A stretch of DNA of 64,000 nt from the NCBI RefSeq assembly GCF_030296895.1, contig NZ_AP028022.1:1550001-1614000 (forward strand). The letters run 5' to 3'. A program made the position numbers and the translations under genes. Under the pieces are notes generated by a model. It worked only from the letters and a program-made list of their open reading frames with translations. It did no database searches and was not told where the DNA came from. Below are positions 9,834 to 19,126 of the stretch, in pieces (positions within the stretch are counted from its first letter, which is position 1; the number at the start of each line of letters is the position of its first letter). This stretch comes from Helicobacter felistomachi (GTDB taxonomy: Bacteria; Campylobacterota; Campylobacteria; Campylobacterales; Helicobacteraceae).

Positions 9834-11843
9834 AGACAACCCCGTAGAGGGCAATCACGAGAACCACCAACACCACGAAAACCACACCTCCCCCAAGGAA
9901 ACCCAAGAAACCCAAAACAACCACGAGCCTAACGAAACTCCCCAGGGCGACAACCCCCTCTAAAAAAGCCCCATAAAAACCGCTTCAATAACCGCATTAA
10001 GCAGGGCAGAGGTGCACTTAACAACAACCACCCCCACATGCAAGAGCAAAACGGGGTGAAGAACATCACTAAGGTCAATGAGCGGGGGAATTTAGGCTTT
10101 CACAAGGAATTAAAACAGGGCGTGGAGGCCAACCATAAAATCCACATCAACCACCTCAACCCCCACTATAAATTAGATTTGAATGTCAAGGCACGGGTGA
10201 AAATCACCCCTTTGGGCGGTTTGGGCGAGATCGGGGGGAATATGATGGTGATTGAAACCATGCACCAAGCCATCATCATCGATGTGGGCATGAGCTTTCC
10301 TAGCGAGGACATGTATGGCGTAGACATCTTGATCCCCGATTTTAGCTACCTACACAGCATTAAAGATAAAATCGTGGGTGTTTTGATCACCCACGCCCAC
10401 GAGGACCACATCGGGGCCGTGCCCTATCTCTTTAAAGAATTGCAATTCCCCCTTTATGGCACGCCCTTAAGCCTTGGCATGATTGGCAATAAATTTGACG
10501 AACATGGCCTAAAAAAATTTAAGAGCTTTTTTAAAATCGTGCAAAAACGCCAGCCGATCCAAATCGGGGAGTTTGTCGTGGAGTGGATACACATCACACA
10601 CTCCATCATAGATGCAAGCGCGTTGGCGATCCAAACCAAAGTCGGCACGATCATCCACACGGGCGATTTTAAGATCGACCACACCCCCGTGGATAATATC
10701 CCCACCGACCTTTACCGCCTCGCCCACTACGGCGAGCAGGGAGTGATGCTGCTTTTAAGCGATAGCACCAACTCTTACAAGTCCGGGATCACGCCCAGCG
10801 AAAACAGTGTGGGGCCCGTGTTTGAAAATCTCTTTAAAAACGCCAAAGGGCGGGTGATCATGAGCACCTTCTCTTCAAATATCCACCGCGTGTATCAAGC
10901 GATCCAGCATGCGCTCAACCACAACCGCAAGGTCGCCGTGATCGGCCGTTCTATGGAGAAAAACCTAGACATCGCCAGAGAACTAGGCTATATCCATTTG
11001 CCTTCCAAAACCTTCATTGAGGCGCACGAAGTGGAAAAGCACCCCGACCATGAGGTGTTTATTGTAACGACCGGCTCACAGGGTGAGACCATGAGCGCGC
11101 TTTATCGCATGGCCACAGACGAGCACCGCCACATCAGCATTAAGCCTAGCGACCTCATCATCATCTCCGCTAAGGCGATCCCGGGCAATGAAGCGAGCGT
11201 GTCTAGCATTTTAAATCTCTTAATGAAAAAGGACGCGCAAGTCGTGCACCACGCCTTTGATGTGCATGTGAGCGGACACGCCGCCCAAGAGGAACAAAAG
11301 CTCATGCTGCGCTTGATCAAGCCCAAATTCTTTTTACCCGTGCATGGCGAGTATAACCATGTCGCTAGGCACAAGGAGACGGCGATCTCTTGCGGAATCC
11401 CCGAAAAGAACATTTACTTAATGGAAGATGGCGACCAAGTGGAGGTCAATCCAAATTTTATGCGTAAGACCAAGAGCATTAAGAGCGGCAAAAGCTACGT
11501 GGATAACACGAACAACACTAGCATTGAGGAAAAGATCGTGCAAGAACGCCAAGAAATCGCCAGTGCAGGGCTTTTAAGCGCGGTGTTGTTCATCTCCAAA
11601 GAGGGGCAGGATTTAATGCCAAGCTCCAAGCTCACCAGTTTAGGCATTGTCAATATGCAAGAAGAAAGGGCGTTTTTAAAAGAGTTGCACGGCTCGCTCA
11701 GCCTCCACATCAAAGCTTTACGCCAAGACATTTTAGGCAATCACAAATACCTTGATGAAAATGTCCGCAACTTCTTAAGAAAAGCCTTGTTTAAGCACAC
11801 CAAAAAATACCCGGCCATTGTGAGCCATGTGTTTGTGAGCTGA
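9814..11843 (+). CDS. rnj: Ribonuclease J, one frameshift in the N-terminal extension
   Basis: The main domain from about 10170 is RNase J: '[19 protein letters not shown]', metal motif '[15 protein letters not shown]', '[12 protein letters not shown]', '[16 protein letters not shown]' and '[12 protein letters not shown]'. RNase J is the main RNA-degrading nuclease in Helicobacter. The likely start is ATG 9814, which opens a charged Asn/His-rich extension like that of H. pylori RNase J. The frame breaks at the C5 run 9954-9958; a sixth C reads through as '[18 protein letters not shown]' into the main frame. Taken as intact, the protein is about 676 residues. Its stop overlaps the ATG of msrAB (TGATG). 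Confidence 0.93.
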
Positions 11844-12868
11844 TGCGTGCGTGGGTTTTAGGCTTAGCATTGGTGGGGGCTTTGGGTGCTGTGGAGGTTA
11901 AAATGCACACGATTTACTTAGCGGGGGGGTGCTTTTGGGGCTTAGAGGCGTATGTCAAGCGCATTTATGGGGTGAAGGACGCTCTAGTGGGCTACGCCAA
12001 TGGCAAGAGCGATCAAACAAACTACCATGAGCTACACAACACCGACCACGCCGAAACGGTGAAGGTGGAGTTTGACCCGTCTAAAATCAGCCTAGATAAA
12101 CTTTTGCTCTACTATTTTAAGGTGGTCGATCCCACGAGTTTAAACCAACAGGGCAATGACAGAGGGCGGCAATACCGCACGGGCATTTACTACACCGATA
12201 AAGCCGATGAGCCCATCATTGCCAAAGCCCTAGCCCATTTGCAAAGCCACTACAAAGACAAGGTGCGAATCGAGCTAGAACCTTTAAAAAACTTCGTGGT
12301 GGCGGAGGACTACCACCAAGATTATTTGAAGAAAAACCCCGGGGGCTATTGCCACATTGACCTTAAAAAAGCCGATGAGGTGATCATCGACCCCAACGAC
12401 TACCACAAACCCACACAAGAGCAACTTAAAAAGAAACTCACCGACCTACAATATAAGGTTACTCAAGAGAGCTACACCGAACGCCCCTTTGACAACGCTT
12501 ACGACAAATTAGACAAGCCGGGCATTTATGTGGACATCACGACCGGCGAGCCTTTATTTCTCTCCACCGATAAGTTTGACAGCGGTTGTGGGTGGCCCGC
12601 CTTTTCTAAGCCCATCAATAAAGAAGTCGTAGGCTATGCTAAGGACACGAGCCATCAAATGCTACGCACCGAGGTGAAAAGCCGCGTAGGCAAAGCCCAC
12701 TTAGGGCATGTCTTTGAGGATGGACCGGCCGAGCTTGGGGGACTACGCTATTGTATCAACAGTGCCGCCTTGAGGTTTATCCCCCTAGAGGACATGGAAA
12801 AAGAGGGCTATGGGGCTTTAATCCCCGTGCTACAAAAAGCCCTTCTTAAAAAAGAGGTGCGTCAATAA
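11843..12868 (+). CDS. msrAB: Fused methionine sulfoxide reductase MsrAB, exported
   Basis: 341 residues. A short signal peptide (residues 1-17) is followed by an MsrA domain with the catalytic '[10 protein letters not shown]' (Cys30), '[16 protein letters not shown]' and 'AEDYHQDYL'. From about residue 190 comes an MsrB domain with 'DITTGEPLF', '[13 protein letters not shown]', 'GKAHLGHVF' and the catalytic '[13 protein letters not shown]'. The zinc-binding CxxC pairs of many MsrB proteins are absent. It reduces both sulfoxide stereoisomers of methionine, repairing oxidised proteins, probably in the periplasm. Coupled to rnj before it and kpsF after it by overlapping stop/start codons. Confidence 0.95.
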   Translation: MRAWVLGLALVGALGAVEVKMHTIYLAGGCFWGLEAYVKRIYGVKDALVGYANGKSDQTNYHELHNTDHAETVKVEFDPSKISLDKLLLYYFKVVDPTSLNQQGNDRGRQYRTGIYYTDKADEPIIAKALAHLQSHYKDKVRIELEPLKNFVVAEDYHQDYLKKNPGGYCHIDLKKADEVIIDPNDYHKPTQEQLKKKLTDLQYKVTQESYTERPFDNAYDKLDKPGIYVDITTGEPLFLSTDKFDSGCGWPAFSKPINKEVVGYAKDTSHQMLRTEVKSRVGKAHLGHVFEDGPAELGGLRYCINSAALRFIPLEDMEKEGYGALIPVLQKALLKKEVRQ

Positions 12869-13830
12869 TGGACTACGCGCGCCTAGCCACCCAAAGCCTA
12901 GATTTAGCCATTGAAGCCCTAGAAAACGCCAAGAACACCCTAAGCCAAGACACCCTAAAACCCATAGTAGAACTTTTAGGCAACGCCCCCCTTGTGGTCG
13001 TGATGGGCGTGGGTAAGAGCGCACATATCGGGCGCAAAATCGCCGCCACACTCACCAGCACCGGCACAAAGGCGGTGTTTTTACACCCCACAGAGGCGGT
13101 GCACGGGGACATGGGGATTGTCGGCACCAAAGACGCGATTCTAGCCATTAGCTATGGGGGCGAAAGTGTGGAGCTGTTAGAAGCCCTGCGTTACATCCAA
13201 TGCGCGGGGGTGGTGGCGCTCAGCAAGCATAAAAACAGCTCACTTGCCAAAAGGGCTACTTTTCACCTAGAGCTTAAGATTGGCAAAGAAGCTTGCGGGT
13301 TTAATTTAGTCCCCACGACTTCAACCACCCTAAGCCTAGCTTTGGGCGACATTTTGGCGGTGTGCTTGATGGCGTATAAAAACTTTAAAAAAGAGGATTT
13401 TGCCAAGAACCACCCGGGGGGCTTACTCGGTAAAAAAATGCACCTAAGGGTGAAAGACATTTACCGCACCACAAATTTACCTTTAGTGGATTCGCAATGT
13501 TGCTTGCACGAGGCACTGCTAGAGGCGACTGCTAAGGGGCTAGGCAATGCACTCTTAGTAGATAGTGGGGGGCATTTGGTGGGGGTCTTAAGCGATGGCG
13601 ACATCCGCCGTGCGCTCTTGCAGCCTAAGGACTTTGATTTAAACGCCCCGGCCAAAAACTACGCCACCTTGCACCCCAAAACCACGACAGATTTAGACAT
13701 GCTCGTGGTGGAGGCGTTAGAACTCATCGAGCAAACCCAAATTTCGCTCTTAGTGGTGTGCGATACCCACAATAAGGTTTTGGGGGTTTTGCATTTACAC
13801 ACCTTGTTAAGTTTGGGCTTAGGGGGTTAG
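12868..13830 (+). CDS. kpsF: D-arabinose-5-phosphate isomerase (KpsF/KdsD type)
   Basis: 320 residues. An N-terminal SIS sugar-isomerase domain has 'VVMGVGKSAHIGRKIAATL', 'HGDMGIVG' and 'SYGGESVELLEAL'. Two CBS domains follow from about residue 200 ('VSDGDIRRALLQ', 'LLVVCDTHNKVLGVLHLH'). The enzyme converts ribulose-5-phosphate to arabinose-5-phosphate, the first step to KDO for lipopolysaccharide. Its ATG overlaps the msrAB stop by one base. The next gene starts two bases after its stop, so the run continues as one operon. Confidence 0.93.
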   Translation: MDYARLATQSLDLAIEALENAKNTLSQDTLKPIVELLGNAPLVVVMGVGKSAHIGRKIAATLTSTGTKAVFLHPTEAVHGDMGIVGTKDAILAISYGGESVELLEALRYIQCAGVVALSKHKNSSLAKRATFHLELKIGKEACGFNLVPTTSTTLSLALGDILAVCLMAYKNFKKEDFAKNHPGGLLGKKMHLRVKDIYRTTNLPLVDSQCCLHEALLEATAKGLGNALLVDSGGHLVGVLSDGDIRRALLQPKDFDLNAPAKNYATLHPKTTTDLDMLVVEALELIEQTQISLLVVCDTHNKVLGVLHLHTLLSLGLGG

Positions 13831-13831
13831 C

Positions 13832-14071
13832 ATGTTTGAACGCTTGGAACTCATCATTAAAGACATTGAGAACGCTAAAGAGGAAGTGGAGTTGTTGCTT
13901 AGAATTGCCCATTTGAGTTTGGGGGATTTTATTTTAATGAAACGGGGGAGTTTAGACATCCCGCCCACTTTAGACATGGCGTTTTACACGCAAATTAGCG
14001 AAAGGGTGGAGGAATTGAAGGAAGCCATCAACGCCCTAAACAAATACAAAAGAGAAATGCTGGTTTTTTAA
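13832..14071 (+). CDS. Small conserved Helicobacter protein upstream of glmS
   Basis: 79 residues, strongly helical and charged, no signal or membrane segment ('DIENAKEEVELLLRIAHLSL', 'LSLGDFILMKRGSLDIPP', 'VEELKEAINALNKYKREM'). It resembles a protein of unknown function that I recall next to glmS in H. pylori (HP1531). Packed between kpsF (2 bases) and glmS (9 bases), so co-expressed with them. No function can be assigned. Confidence 0.8.
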   Translation: MFERLELIIKDIENAKEEVELLLRIAHLSLGDFILMKRGSLDIPPTLDMAFYTQISERVEELKEAINALNKYKREMLVF

Positions 14072-14080
14072 AGGAAGATT

Positions 14081-15892
14081 ATGTGTGGAATTGTGGGCTA
14101 TTTGGGGCCCAATGAGAAAAAAGCATTGTTGCTCCACGGCCTAGAGGAGTTAGAATACAGAGGCTATGACAGCGCGGGGCTGGCCGTGCTTGAAGCTAAT
14201 GACCCCCATTTGCACTTATTTAAGGTGAGCGGCAAGGTGCAGGCTTTGCAAGCAAAGGCACAACATTTTAAATCTATAGGTTTAGGCGTGGGGATCGCCC
14301 ACACCCGCTGGGCGACCCATGGCAAGCCCACAGAGGCCAACGCCCACCCGCATGTCTACCACTCTAGTGCTGTGGTGCACAATGGCATCATAGAAAACTT
14401 TGCCCTTTTAAAAACCCAGCTACAAAAAAAGGGGCATGTGTTCTCAAGCCAAACAGATAGTGAGGTCATCGCCCATTTATTTGAGGATGCGCTAAGCCTT
14501 GAGACAACGATCAGCGTTAAAACCGCTCTAAAAGCCTTTAAAAGCACCATTGCCCAACTAGAGGGGGCGTATGCGATCTTACTCATTTGCGCCAAACTCC
14601 CCACTTGTATTTTTTATGCCAAAGAACGCTCCCCCTTACTCATCGCACAGGCAGAAAGCGGAATTTATTTAGCCAGCGCGCCCAGTGCTTTAGTGGGTAG
14701 GGCTAGCCACATGGTGCGCCTTGCCGATGGGGCAATCGGCGTTTTGGAGGCAAACAAACCCCTAAAACTAGAGAACTTAGGCAAATTAGACAAAGTCCCC
14801 ACAAACAGCCAGCAAGGCGACAAAGAGGGTTTTCAAACCTTCATGGAAAAGGAAATTTACGAGCAGGGCAGAGTTCTAACCTTGCTGGGGCGTTTAAGCC
14901 CCAAAGGCGTTGCTTTAGAGTTGCCCGAAGGGTTCTTAGAGGGCGTGGGAAGCCTAAGCATCAGCGCGTGCGGGACAAGTTATCACGCCGGGCTTGTGGG
15001 TAAATACTTGATTGAGGGTTTAACTGGGCTCAAAGTGCACGTGGAGTTAGCCAGCGAATACCGCTATGCCAACCCTGCCACCCAAAAGGGCGAGTTATTC
15101 GTGGCGATCTCGCAAAGCGGCGAGAGTGCGGACACTTTGGAGGCTCTAAAACTTGCCAAAGCTTTAGGCTTAAAGACGCTAGGCATTTGCAACACCCAAA
15201 GCTCGAGCATGGGCGCGCTCGTCGATGCCATGCTCTTAACCCACGCAGGTTTAGAGCGATCCGTAGCTTCAACGAAAGCCTTTGCCAGCCAAGTTTTGGT
15301 GCTGTGGCTTTTAGCTTTAGAGCTCGCCCATTTAAGGGGGCTTTAGAGCCCAAAGAGGAACAAGCCCACCTACAAGCCCTAAGCACTAGCCTAGAAACCA
15401 TGCAAGAAGCCCTAAAAGCACACCCGCAGATTAAAGAATTGAGCGCACAGATCGCTAAACGGGATTTAAAGGGGTATTTTTTCATGGGGCGGGGGGTGTT
15501 TTACCCCCTTGTGTTAGAAGGCGCGCTCAAGCTTAAAGAGATCGCCTATGTGCACGCGCAAGGCTACGCAAGCGCAGAAATGAAACACGGGCCCATTGCC
15601 TTAGCCGACAGCACCCTTTTAAGCACAATCTTGCTGCCTAAAAACTTGCTCTTTGCTAAGAACTTAAGCAATGTAGAAGAGCTCAGTGCCCGCGATTCGC
15701 TCATCTTTGCCCTAAGCCCCCTAGAGGTCGCACCCGCCACTTTTTATTTAAGAACCCCCCTACCCGCATTACATGAACGAGTTTTTTTACATGCTTGTGC
15801 TCTTGCAGCTTTTTGCTCTAGAGATGGCGCAACTTAAGGGGCTTGATGTAGATAAGCCCCGCAATTTAGCTAAAAGTGTGACCGTTGAGTGA
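14081..15892 (+). CDS. glmS: Glucosamine-fructose-6-phosphate aminotransferase GlmS, two frameshifts
   Basis: GlmS makes glucosamine-6-phosphate for peptidoglycan and LPS. It starts 'MCGIVGYLG', giving the N-terminal catalytic cysteine after Met removal, and has '[18 protein letters not shown]', the glutaminase core. SIS domains follow ('[12 protein letters not shown]', '[20 protein letters not shown]') and the end is '[15 protein letters not shown]'. Frame breaks occur at G5 15336-15340 and C6 15755-15760; one added base at each gives a continuous protein of about 604 residues with '[11 protein letters not shown]' and '[13 protein letters not shown]'. As the gene is essential, assembly error is the best explanation. 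Confidence 0.93.
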
Positions 15893-16736
15893 AAACATCC
15901 CCATTTACATCATCCATTTAGAAAACTGTGCAAGAGACATTGCCCCCCTGCTGTGGCATTTAAATTATCTCTTAGAAAAGACCCCACACAAGGGCTTTGA
16001 CATTGAGGTGTTTCACGCGATCCACGGACATACAGACTACCAAAATAAGGGCATCACCCACGCCCACACACATCCCGTATTCAACGACTTTAGCCCCCAT
16101 TTGCCTAATTTTCAAGAGGGCCTAAGCTTCATGCGTCTAGCTCTAAAAAGCCGTGTGAACTTCCAAAGTTTTGGGCAGCTGGGGTGCTTTGCCAGCCATT
16201 ATTTATTGTGGCAAGAGTGCGTGAAATTGCAAAAACCCATCATTGTGCTTGAAGACGATGTGCTCCCCACCTTTGACTTCTTTGAAAAATGCGCGTTGGG
16301 TTTGGAGAGTCTTTATAGCAACAAAGCCCAAATGGTGCGGCTCTTTGCCCTTTACTTCAAACGCCACCGCTTGACAAAGTCTATGGGACACCACTTTGAT
16401 CAGCTCTTTAGCCCTATGGGGGGCATGGGGACTCAAGGCTATCTCTTAAGCCCGCTTGGGGCGCAAAAACTCTTAGAAAACTGCCCCGAGCAGTGGATCT
16501 TGCCCGTAGACACCTACATAGACGCTTACTACACCCACAAAGTTTCTTGCTTAACTTTGAAAACCCCCGCCTTGTTTGTAGACGAGCTTGTTTCACAAAT
16601 CCAACACGCCAGCACAGACTATTTTAAGGGCAAACTCAAGGCTTTCTCTTATCTCATGCGGGCGTGTAATTATGCACTCAAGTGTCGGCTCTTCGTGCAG
16701 CACTTGCTCTTTTCATTTTTAGCCCGCAAAGCCTAA
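15885..16736 (+). CDS. LPS glycosyltransferase, family 25
   Basis: 283 residues. '[14 protein letters not shown]' at the start, '[19 protein letters not shown]' and '[12 protein letters not shown]' are the hallmarks of family-25 glycosyltransferases, which in Helicobacter add galactose or related sugars to the LPS core and O-chain. '[18 protein letters not shown]' is the later conserved loop. The start is TTG 15885, overlapping the glmS stop by eight bases. It converges with and overlaps by four bases the next gene. Donor and acceptor sugars cannot be read from sequence. Confidence 0.88.
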   Translation: MSENIPIYIIHLENCARDIAPLLWHLNYLLEKTPHKGFDIEVFHAIHGHTDYQNKGITHAHTHPVFNDFSPHLPNFQEGLSFMRLALKSRVNFQSFGQLGCFASHYLLWQECVKLQKPIIVLEDDVLPTFDFFEKCALGLESLYSNKAQMVRLFALYFKRHRLTKSMGHHFDQLFSPMGGMGTQGYLLSPLGAQKLLENCPEQWILPVDTYIDAYYTHKVSCLTLKTPALFVDELVSQIQHASTDYFKGKLKAFSYLMRACNYALKCRLFVQHLLFSFLARKA

Positions 16737-17434
16737 CACCCGATCGCCAAACGAGCCGTCAAGATAAAATCCTCTTTTGCGGGCGTGCCTTGCGTTTTAA
16801 AACGGTTGGAGGTGTCGTTTGGGTAGAAGTCTAAGTGCTGGATGTGGCATTGTTGCTTAAGTTGTTTGCCTATCCAGCTCACTTGTTCTTGGGCTTTTTT
16901 AATCAAGTCTTGGCGCAAGGCGCTCCAGTCGATCTCTTCAATTTGGGGGTAAAGGGCAGGGGTGCTGGGTAAAATAAGCCCATTTTTGATCGCCACTTGA
17001 GAGATTTTATCGTTAAGATCCTCGTAAGCTTTGAGCTTATCTGCGGGGATTTTGCAATCCATCACGCCTTGCAAGCTATACCCACTGATCTCTTGCTTAG
17101 ACCCAAAGGCGTAGTAGGGGTGCACGCTGTAAGTGGCTTGTTGGCATAAATGACTCTTTTGGGCGAGCTCGTTGATGTCTTTAAAGCCCTCTTTGATCGC
17201 TTTATCCTGCTCGGGGCTTAGGGTTTGGCTTTTTAAAAGTGCCTGGCTCGCCCCAAAGACAAAGTGCGCGCTGTAAGCCTTAGGGGTTAGGGTTTGCGTG
17301 CTTCTAATTTGTAAACTAATGCTGCTCTCTGCTCTTTTATGGTGTTGGCCTAGAATGAAGCGTTCAAAGCTCAAACCCCCCATAAAAACTCCTAGAAACA
17401 CCACAACCACTAACACACTTTTAACATATCTCAT
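16733..17434 (-). CDS. SIMPL (DUF541)-like exported protein
   Basis: 233 residues. One hydrophobic segment at residues 6-22 anchors or exports the protein. The rest has the alternating pattern of SIMPL/YggE proteins: 'ISLQIRSTQTLTPKAYSAHF', 'TYSVHPYYAF', 'QEISGYSLQGVMDCKI', then 'LRQDLIKKAQEQVSWIGKQL' and a C-terminal strand. Family members are periplasmic; a role in oxidative stress tolerance has been proposed. It lies 10 bases downstream of the chemotaxis gene on the same strand. The family call is moderate. Confidence 0.6.
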   Translation of the reverse strand: MRYVKSVLVVVVFLGVFMGGLSFERFILGQHHKRAESSISLQIRSTQTLTPKAYSAHFVFGASQALLKSQTLSPEQDKAIKEGFKDINELAQKSHLCQQATYSVHPYYAFGSKQEISGYSLQGVMDCKIPADKLKAYEDLNDKISQVAIKNGLILPSTPALYPQIEEIDWSALRQDLIKKAQEQVSWIGKQLKQQCHIQHLDFYPNDTSNRFKTQGTPAKEDFILTARLAIGC

Positions 17435-17443
17435 CTGATTCCT

Positions 17444-18585
17444 TTACTTTTGAGGGATTGGGGCTTCATCTAAAGTTTTGAGCCGTGCGGCCATTTTGTC
17501 CACTTCCTCTGGGTCGTAGTGGTCTTTGATGTGCTCGATCACTTCTTTGACAAGGTCTAAATTTTGTTGGGGGATTTTATTTAGGTCGATGTTGTCTGTC
17601 TTGTTGGTTAAAACGCTGCGGTAAACATGCATTTTCATCACAATCCACTCGATGCGGCGCATCACTTGGTTTAAGCCCACTTCCAGCCCCTGGTTATTGT
17701 CTACGCTTTTATGGCTATTGTTGACAAATGTCTCCAATACCTTTAAAAATTCCTCAAAATGCGCGCTGATGCCTGCGCTCAAACGGGTAACTTCGACGAA
17801 GGCGGCGGCGAGTTTATTGATCTCTTCTTCAAATCCGCTAAAGCTGCTTTTGATGCTGTTTACCTCTTTGGCTACCCTTTCGGCCAATTTACGGATTTCA
17901 TCGGCCACCACCGCAAAGCCCCGCCCGTGTTCGCCACTTCTAGCCGCTTCAATGGCCGCGTTTAAAGAAAGTAAATTTGTCTGATCGGCAATGTCGCTGA
18001 TGACATTTGTCACCTGCATGACAAAGTCCATATTGCTTTTAAGCCCGTCCATCGCCACATTTGTGTTTTCACAATTGGCGTTGAATCTGTCTAGATCGGC
18101 GTGTACGCTCTGCATTTCCTTTTGGCTTTTTAAAGAACTTTGTCCAATGTTTTGGGCAAGCTCTTTATTCTCTGAGCATTGCTTGACCCGATTAGCAACC
18201 TCCATCAACACCTCTAAAATGCCCTTAGCCCCCCGCCCATCTCGACCAAACGCAGCACGATTTCCCTATTATTCGCCTCAATAATTCCATCTACATGGGA
18301 CTTGATATGGGCGACATATCGCTTAAAAACCCCCCGATAGCCCTCTTCAAGGATATTGCGGTAATCCTTGCCCTCCTTAGCTGCCTGCACACCTGCGTCC
18401 ATTTCTCTAAACACCGCTTCGACTTGATCCAAGAAGTCGTTTAGATCGTGCATGACTTGGCTATAAGGGTTTTCTTCGTCAATGTCCATTAAGCGGCACT
18501 CCAAATTGCCATTTCGAATCTGAGCGGCAAATTCCTTAAACTTGTCTAAGGAGGCATCCGGGCTCGTGTCAAACCATTTCAACAT
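17444..18585 (-). CDS. Soluble methyl-accepting chemotaxis transducer, one frameshift
   Basis: About 380 residues. The start is ATG 18585 with TAAGGA upstream. The N-terminal part ('RNGNLECRLMDIDEENPY', 'MHDLNDFLDQVEAVFREM') resembles the HAMP-like region of energy-taxis receptors. The signalling tip is complete: 'ISDIADQTNLLSLNAAIEA' and 'GRGFAVVADEIRKLAERV'. There is no membrane segment, so it is cytoplasmic. The C-terminal 'IEWIVMKMHVYRSVL' recalls the start of a CZB zinc domain, but the rest of that domain is not evident. The frame breaks at C6 18229-18234; one more base gives 'MGGGAKGILEVLMEV'. It follows the PAS gene by eight bases. Confidence 0.85.
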
Positions 18586-18593
18586 GTTGATCC

Positions 18594-19085
18594 TTACAGG
18601 CGCTGGAGCTGGTTGACCCACTTGTCGTAACTGCAATTTCGTGCGGCCAATGTCTCTTCTAAAAGCCGTCTGCTCGCATCCATCCCTCCCCCTTTCTCAG
18701 CTTCACGCAAACGGGCATAAAGGGGGATGATGATCTCGTCTAGGGCTTTTCGATTAGGGGTGCGCCGCACGGAATAATAGCCGATGGTGTTGCCTTGTTC
18801 ATCAACGGAGGCGGTAACATCAGCAAAAACCCAATAAAAACACTCATCGAAGGTTTTATTTTTGACATAAGCAAACATTTCTTGCTGTTTGGAGATAGTG
18901 TCCCACAAGAGTTTGAAGATAATGCGGGGCATATCAGGGTGGCGGACAATGTTGTGCGGTTTGTGTAGGACCTCCCTTTCAGAACAGGCTACAATGTCGA
19001 GAAAGTATTTATTTGCATAGGTGATCACTCCCTTGGTGTTCGTTTTGGTAACAATAAAAAAATTCGGATCGACAAACTTTTCCAT
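18594..19085 (-). CDS. Stand-alone PAS sensor (Aer/CetB-like)
   Basis: 163 residues, essentially one PAS domain of the Aer type: 'TNTKGVITYANKYFLDI', 'HNIVRHPDMPRIIFKLLW', 'FAYVKNKTFDECFYWVFADV', 'GYYSVRRTPNRKALD'. In Campylobacter a separate PAS protein (CetB) works with a transducer (CetA) in redox or energy taxis. The gene order here, PAS protein then transducer eight bases later, suggests the same division of labour. FAD binding is inferred from the family and is not shown. Confidence 0.82.
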   Translation of the reverse strand: MEKFVDPNFFIVTKTNTKGVITYANKYFLDIVACSEREVLHKPHNIVRHPDMPRIIFKLLWDTISKQQEMFAYVKNKTFDECFYWVFADVTASVDEQGNTIGYYSVRRTPNRKALDEIIIPLYARLREAEKGGGMDASRRLLEETLAARNCSYDKWVNQLQRL

Positions 19086-19126
19086 GCAACTCTCCTAGCA
19101 TTTGACCTTCCAATTCTACCCAAAAT

